From Patiria miniata (taxonomy: Eukaryota > Echinodermata > Asteroidea > Valvatida > Asterinidae): a stretch of DNA of 64,000 bases. The translations under genes were made by a program, and so were the position numbers. Where the stretch lies: positions 9,711,606-9,775,605 of the forward strand of contig NW_024037064.1 of the NCBI RefSeq assembly GCF_015706575.1. Reading direction: 5' to 3'. The notes under the pieces were generated by a model. That model ran no database searches. It saw only the letters and a list, made by a program, of their open reading frames with translations, and was not told where the DNA came from. Positions 57,445 to 64,000 of this stretch are shown piece after piece (within the stretch, counting starts at the first letter, position 1; each line of letters starts with the position of its first letter).

Positions 57445-60119
57445 ATGGCGACCGGATCTGCAGTAAGTTCAGCTCTAGAGACGATCAGCAGACATCATCT
57501 TGAATGCAGCATCTGCCAAGAGAGATACCAACAGCCCAAGATATTGGAATGCCTACATAGCTTTTGCGAACAATGTCTTCTGAAATATTGCAGCACGAAG
57601 CACAAAGGATCTGAAGCGATTCCTTGCCCTGTGTGTCGGCAAGAGACGAAACTTCCTGAGGTTGGGGTGCAGGGTCTGAAAACAAACTTTTATTTGAATG
57701 GTCTGGTTGAGGAGTTCAAACTTCACGAGAAGGTGGTGTGTTCTGGCAGCAAGCAGCTGCTGTGTGAAGTCTGTGAGGAAGAAAGTGAGGCAACGGATCA
57801 CTGCATGGACTGCTGCAAAAACATGTGCTCCAAATGTACAAAATTTCACATGAAGTTTGCTCAGTTATCAGTTCACGTTATAAGTAGCTTAGATGACATT
57901 CGTAAAGGTAAAGCTTCATCTTATCAAATCAAATCAAAGCATCAACAACATTCAAAATGTCCAATCCACGAGGGCGAAGTGACACGGTTCTTTTGCAAGA
58001 CATGTGAGGTGTTGATCTGCCGAGATTGTACTGTCATTGACCATCGTATGCCAGAACACTCGTACATTGACAGAAATCTGGCCACATCAACGTACAAGCA
58101 ATCTTTAGCTGAACTGTTTTCTCCACTTGAAAACTCAATGACCAAACTCCAGGAGTCACGAGAGAAAGTCTCAAGAATGAAAGAAGATTTAGGTGTCACA
58201 GTTAAGAAAGTCATGGCAGAAGTGCAGGACAGAGCAGCTGAGATACGAGCAGAGGTAACGGCGCAAGAAAATCATATGCTTGAGGACATCAAAAACATCC
58301 AAACAGATCGTGAACAAAAACTGGACGAATGTGAGAAAACTATGGGCTTGGCAGCGGAGAGATTTCAGTATTCACTCGATACGGCTAAAGAGGTGACAAG
58401 GACTGCATCGGATAGTGACTTCCTCTCACTCTATCCAACAATCAGCAAAGATTTGATATTGTTGGCAGGTCAGAGTATGCCTAAAGTTGACAACAGGCTC
58501 GCTTTTCTGAAGTTCAAGCAGAGTCAGGGTGTTGGTGGCATCAGTCTAGGTGAGGTGGTGGTGGAAGGCAAATGGGAGCTGTGTCGGGAGTTTGGTAGAC
58601 AGGGAAGCGGTCCAGGAGAGTTCAATGTGGCTTGGGACATTGCTGCTCGTCAACCTGATGAGATTGCAGTGACTGACTGCTTGAACAAACGAGTTGTGAT
58701 CTGCAGCATCGATGGGAAGCAGAAAAGCACGATCCCAATGGAAGGATGTAAGTTTAAATTATCGTGCATAGTATTGCGATCTCCCGAATTGTGCACACGT
58801 ACAGTTTTTGTTGCCTGTCACTGTTTTTAATTTTCCCTACGAGATCAGAAACGGAAACACAGCAAATTTGATGCAAAATGTTATTGACGTTGGCTTTCAT
58901 AATGTGGATATGTTTTGAACATCAATACATCGTTCATGTCAAAATTCTTTTTTCCCACTTTTTTTTCTTTTAAAACTCATTGATTGTTGATATTGGTGGG
59001 GAGTTTCGACTGTGGTTTTAGTTTTGGCTCTAATAGTTTTTATATTTGGTTCGCTTTGTTTTTTCAAGTTCTGTGCAAAAGATGGAAAGATCATGCAAAA
59101 GGCGTTTGAATTGGTAGAGTTGATAAAAATGGTTGATGAAAGAAAATGTGCATAAAAAGTCGGTATTCCTGAAATTCGATTAATACGTTCTGTATTGTTG
59201 TCATGAATGTGTTTTATATTTTCCATCCTTTAACTGGAAGATAGTTTTAATGAGGAACAATCATTTGTGCCTTGTAATGGGGCAATGATATAAAGACAAT
59301 CATAAACATCCAAACTACCTGGTAATTTCTCAAGCATGTACAATACTCATAAGTCCGACGCCTCATAACCTTGAATACTCATAACCTTGACACGATATGC
59401 CATTTTGACAGAATGCCCTTTTCTTTTGTTTTTTAATTTTGCAATCCAAATCGAAATTAAGTAATTCCGTTTGTCCTTACATTGCTTCTCCTACAGATCC
59501 ACGCGGCATCGCAGCTACACGCAGCGACAATCGTTTGGTGGTTGTTGAGGAAGCCACATCCCATGTGAAGGTGTTCAACAGCGACAACACGCTGGCATAC
59601 AAGTTCCCAACGGTGCCGCCGAGTGAGGTTGGTAAGACCGCGGTTGACCTCCGGAGCGTAGCTGTCAAGAATGATTTTACCATTGCAGTGGGAGATGTGG
59701 CGAGGATGGTATTGACAGTGCACAGCCCCACTGATGGTGAGCTCCTTCATACCATACCAGTCAAGATTAAACCTTATTTTCTGGCTTTTGACAGCAATGA
59801 TCGAGTTATAATACGTGGCCTTTCATCACAGACAGTGAATATTGCCGATGGCAATGGTACTACAAAAAGCACCATCAAACCCACCATCAATGGTCAACCA
59901 GTGGAACACTGCAACGGTGTATGCACTGATAGCTCAGGTATCTATGTTGCAATGTGTAATGGTGGCAACACCGGTCATATCCACCACTATGACCCTCAAG
60001 GTGGCTTCCTCCAGTGCATCGCACAGGGTCTGCACTACCCACAGGGTATCACATTCACATCTGATGGGCAGCTGGCAGTGGCTGACTGGTACTCAGTCAA
60101 AATGTATCGCCAGGTGTGA
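57445..60119 (+). CDS. TRIM-NHL E3 ubiquitin ligase, copy C
   Basis: Exons 57445-58747 and 59497-60119, joined in phase 1, give 641 residues. It has the same domain order as copy A: RING (CSICQ, CLHSFCEQC, CPVCR), B-box 1-like finger, B-box 2 (CPIHEGEVTRFFC, CRDC), coiled coil, and NHL propeller ending KMYRQV. RING, coiled coil and NHL are close to copies A and B, but the stretch around B-box 1 and the linker (about residues 105-165) is clearly different (CEVCEEESEATDHC, CTKFHMKFAQ). Its noncoding surroundings have diverged far more than those of A and B, making C the older branch. No conserved AATAAA at the A/B position. Confidence 0.9.
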
Positions 60120-62207
60120 TACAACATTGTAATCAGTCATGTCAATTTCGCATCATTTGAGGAATGTTGATAGAAAAAGTAAAGAGCGGTCCTATCACAT
60201 CAATGAATTAAAAGTTTTAGAATATTGATACACCACGTATTATACAAAAAACGTGTACGTATTGGATTACATGTGTTACCTTTATTATTTTGACTTTCTG
60301 ATCAATCGGTCGATTTTGTCCACAAAAGTGGGCGGTTGTCTTAATTTCATCAAGTATAATTATAATGAGTCACCTTTTCAGTTCATTCAAAAGAAACAAA
60401 AGAAAAGAAAAAAAGCGAACATTGAATCAAATCCGGTGATAATTTGTAAAAAGCGTTTAAGAATCAAATTAGGAAAAACCTAAAGGCAAAGAAGTTTTTT
60501 CATTCATGTATATTAACATTCATCCTCATCAGTTCAAGTAATATAAGGCTCAACAAATTAAAACGCTATTAGAGAGAAAACTTGAAATATCACGATTACA
60601 GTTTTGTTTCAATATCAATTTTTCTGATACGTTAGATGTATTTCGTTTTCAACAAACAACACACTGGTTCTGACAACCGAGGGTGTCAATGTGATATGAA
60701 TACAAATTGTAGCCCATTGGCAAAATTATGTGCACAATATACGCTCATTGACCAACTGTGAGAGACTAAATAAACAATGAAACTCAAGAGAGACAACAAC
60801 AAAAATGAATTCGGCCCGAAAGCATAGCAGGCCTACATCACAATAGTTCTGGCAAACTTTCATCTTACAACAGCAGATAGAAGCCTTTGCCAAGAAATTG
60901 CGACACTTGTAGAGCTAAGCTTGATCGTTCTGTTAAAAACATATTGTAATTTATATTTAACCCGCCTGTAAATACGCAGTTTAAGAAATATAATCGTCCT
61001 ATGCTGATTTTGACTTCGCTTATTTCAAAACAAGGTTTTATTAGTTGGTTTCAGTTGCCTCAATGGGTTGAGCTATGTAGAGAAATTGAAATTCGGGAAG
61101 AAAGTGGAATAAAAAAAAACATTCCATGGAAAACAAATGCAGTGATTATTACAACTCATGATGTTAATCATGTGAGCTAGCTCCTATGAAACGAAACATT
61201 GTTTTGTTTCTTTAATTAAAACCAGCATAACCTTCAGGTTATTATGTACTGTAAAGAAGTCACGAGAAATGTTTGATGTAATAACTGACAGTTCCATTAT
61301 ATATTTAGAATTTTCTCGACATCTACGATTATATGTTGTGAGTGCATTTTAGATTACATGCTACTCAGTTTGTAAATATTGAATACTGAAAGTGAGTAGG
61401 CCCGATTTGTTACAGGGTTTCAATTAAACCCACGTGATGGGTGCTTGACCAATAGGAATGTATAAGCTTTCCTAAGGATTTTATGACAAGGATTAGCTTT
61501 TAATTCAAAAGAAGAAAAAAATGTTGGTAAATTTTTAACTCAATTATCAAGATACATACTACATATTTGTGTACATTTCCTTCAACTGTCCAAGAAAATT
61601 TGACACAATTTCCAAAAAAATCTCGAGATAATTTAAAAACTGTTTTAATATGTCAAGGAGAGTCAAATTCAAAATTAATTTAGTTGATTAATCTGTCCGA
61701 GACATTTTTAATTGCTGTAAACCTGCCTGTAAATGCACAATTTCTCCAAATGGGATAATTCTCTGTTGATTTGACTTAGCTCATTTTAAAACTTAGTTTT
61801 ATAAGTTGATTTCAGCTGCTTCGTTGAATGGGTTGGTATATTTTAAGAAACTTGATCAAAACATTAGATGAAAACAAATCATGTGATAATTACGACTCAT
61901 GATAATCACATAGACGAAATCCTACAGTGACAAAAAACGGCTTAGGGAAGTTGTAGCTCTTGTGTTCATATTTGCATTGTCACTAACATGCACGTAACAC
62001 TCGAGTTATCATGAACAGAAGTTTCGAGAATTGTTGTATCTTTTAACCAAAAGTCCAATACATTAATGTATATTCTCGACATCATCGATATGTTTTGAGA
62101 AGATTTTAGTTCATATAGATTTCATGAGATAAAGTATGTAAATAGTGAATACTGAAATATACGTAAGATGCTAACCTGATTTTTTTTACAAAGGGTTAAA
62201 TTCAAGC
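60120..62207. other. 3' flank of TRIM copy C
   Basis: AT-rich and noncoding. Scattered similarity to the A/B flanks remains, such as TATAATGAGTCACC near 60362 and CTGATCAATCGGT near 60299. An E-box/CCAAT block lies at 61429-61455. From about 61720 to 62200 it resembles 45720-46140. Confidence 0.5.
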
Positions 62208-62600
62208 AACGTGATCGGTTCTTGGCCAATAGGAATGTTTTCACTGTCCTAGCTAGGTATTTCATGACAAAGTTTCCAATTGGAAAGAAAAACAGCGTGT
62301 TTAAAACAAATAAATGCTACAGCTATAGCTTATTAAACTGTGGTGCATGTTTTGTATGCAGGCTTGTACTTTGCATTTGTGCATGTGTAAGGCCGATACA
62401 CAGGGCTTCACGATACCAGTACGCGAATACAATTAACTTTGTGCAAACAGAAGGAGTCACACAAGCCTGACACGGGAAGATACTAATAAATACCATGGAG
62501 TGCCAATTGAACGAAGTCCAAAAGATCGACCGCGCACTCGAGTACCATACACTCGTCTACAATGCACTACACTGTACTTGTTTGTCTGTATATTTTGGCT
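62208..62600 (+). promoter_or_regulatory. E-box/CCAAT block and 5' block of a further TRIM unit
   Basis: AACGTGATCGGTTCTTGGCCAATAG is followed by TATTAAACTGTGGTGCATG, GCAAACAGAAGGAG, CCTGACACGGGA and GAACGAAGTCC, the order seen before copies A and B. No TRIM coding exon follows in the remaining 1.4 kb, so its gene, if any, lies right of the window. Confidence 0.5.
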
Positions 62601-64000
62601 AAAAAAAAATTGTTTATTTTCAATAAAGCGGGGATTTCTTTACACTTATCAATGATGTGCTAACTGTTTGTTTTGTTCAACTTTTTAAATGACATACAGG
62701 AGGTAGGCGTTACTCATTAAGCAGACAACACTCTAATTGTTTGGACATTTTTTAATGACACTTAACATTTCGATTCCTAATTAAATAGTTCTGCTATTGA
62801 GACTGTATTTGAATTTGATGGGGGAGTTTTTAAATGGCAAAGAAGCGAGGTTTTTTTATCTAATTGAATTTATTCTGTGTATTTTTGGCAATACGAATTT
62901 ATTCAATTTAAAATAGGGAATGGGAGGAAAAGTTGTCGCATTATAAGTTTAGGAGTAATTATTCAGCAAACGTAATTTGAATTATCAACCCCCCCCCCCC
63001 TCTTCAGGTGATTCAGGCGGGTATATTTTGGAGGACTCGAGTCAGTTTATTTGTTTATTTTTTGTTTGACTCGTGACTGGCATCAGACTCGTTGCCTTTT
63101 GGACTCGGTTTGAGTCAGACTCGGCTAGTGACTGATTCGGACTATGTTCAACTCGAATCGAGTCCATTTCCAAAAACAAAAACGTGTTGAAACGTGAGGG
63201 AAAAATTAAATGAATTTGTTAATGTACTTTAAAAAAAAAAATTCTTCATATTCTAATGAAATCGGCCCCTTTGAATGGTGTGGAATAATGCTGTGTGTCT
63301 CTGACGCTTCACCTCGTTTGAATTTTGACAGGTCATTTTTGTATTTCTGCATTTTCTGTGTTTAACCGATTAGCAGGAAATACACTCTTTGGGAACACAG
63401 TTTGAAATTACAAAGAATTTAGGTAATTGCAGATTAAACAATACGAAACAGTTATGACAGCACCGCGCCCTACTTGTATTTGCTGTACAAGGAGGAGCCA
63501 TGGACTGCGTGGAAAGTAAAAACACTAGATGAGTGGTCAAAAAATGATAAAAGATACATTAACATTTCTGGAATCAGGTTAAAAGTTTGATTTTACATTT
63601 TGATTCTGTATTCGATGCCATGTCGATCCCTGAACAATACGTGTAGTGTTATATTAATATGAGCCTAGCTGATCATATAGTACATGGAAAAAGATGAGTC
63701 AAGAAGTTGCTTCTGGCAAGACCAAAACAAAACAAAAGCAATATGCAACGGCAAAATCTCAAACTTGCCAAACAGTCTTTCAGTTTTGAATAAATGAAGC
63801 AATTTGGACGTCAGACAGGATTGGTGTGATACGTAACTACGAAACAAGTGAACATCGGTTTCTCCTCAAAAGCAGCAAATGTGGAGGGTCTTCTTGCAAT
63901 TTCGAAAATAAAGTTATTAAAATCACTGGCCGGGTTTCAATTGTACATTTGCAATGGTGAGTGTGAATCACCTCCGAATCTCCGTCCACATTCTGCCCTA
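62601..64000. other. Right end of window
   Basis: No gene seen. 62600-62960 aligns with 53890-54310. About 63035-63170 is rich in GACTCG/CGAGTC words, an aged simple repeat. A C-run lies at 62990-63000. Confidence 0.45.

Overview
This is animal nuclear DNA: long AT-rich introns with GT/AG boundaries, tRNA-derived SINEs, many small inverted-repeat elements, and vertebrate-like extracellular domains. Tandem RING/B-box/NHL genes, a receptor kinase carrying CUB, MAM, Ig and FN3 domains, frequent TACATGTA octamers and long G runs suggest a marine invertebrate deuterostome, most likely an echinoderm. That assignment is inference; no species is claimed.

Layout. (1) About 1.7-27.0 kb, + strand: one large receptor tyrosine kinase gene, 27 coding exons read here, open from the first exon seen to the stop (about 1,828 residues; the signal-peptide end was not found). 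Its order is CUB, MAM, Ig, Ig, MAM, six more Ig, FN3, transmembrane helix, short juxtamembrane exons, FGFR-like kinase, short tail. All 17 exons from CUB through the transmembrane exon are phase 1-1, and the ectodomain shows two rounds of internal duplication. Its introns hold a 0.4 kb near-perfect palindrome with a hammerhead-ribozyme-like core, a 1.9 kb long-inverted-repeat element with nested insertions, several MITEs, a SINE and a 12-bp minisatellite. (2) About 27.0-35.1 kb: repeat-rich spacer with two SINEs, four inverted-repeat elements and, on the minus strand, two exons of a mitochondrial 3-oxoacyl-ACP synthase (OXSM-like) gene with a TATA box; the rest of that gene is not visible and its first exon is out of frame with the conserved motif. 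(3) About 35.4-39.4 kb: three abutting satellite arrays with periods near 211, 216 and 222 bp, the last with a 444-bp higher-order dimer. (4) About 39.4-64.0 kb, + strand: a tandem cluster of TRIM-NHL E3 ligase genes. Copies A and C are intact two-exon genes; copy B has a 2-bp frameshift in the NHL exon. A coding-free relic of another unit lies between B and C, and promoter-like sequence for one more unit lies at 62.2-62.6 kb, so the cluster probably continues to the right.

The receptor would bind an unknown ligand outside the cell and signal through a kinase with several non-standard motif residues. The TRIM proteins would act in the cytoplasm as ubiquitin ligases, with the NHL propeller choosing substrates or RNA. 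Nothing in the sequence links the two loci functionally.
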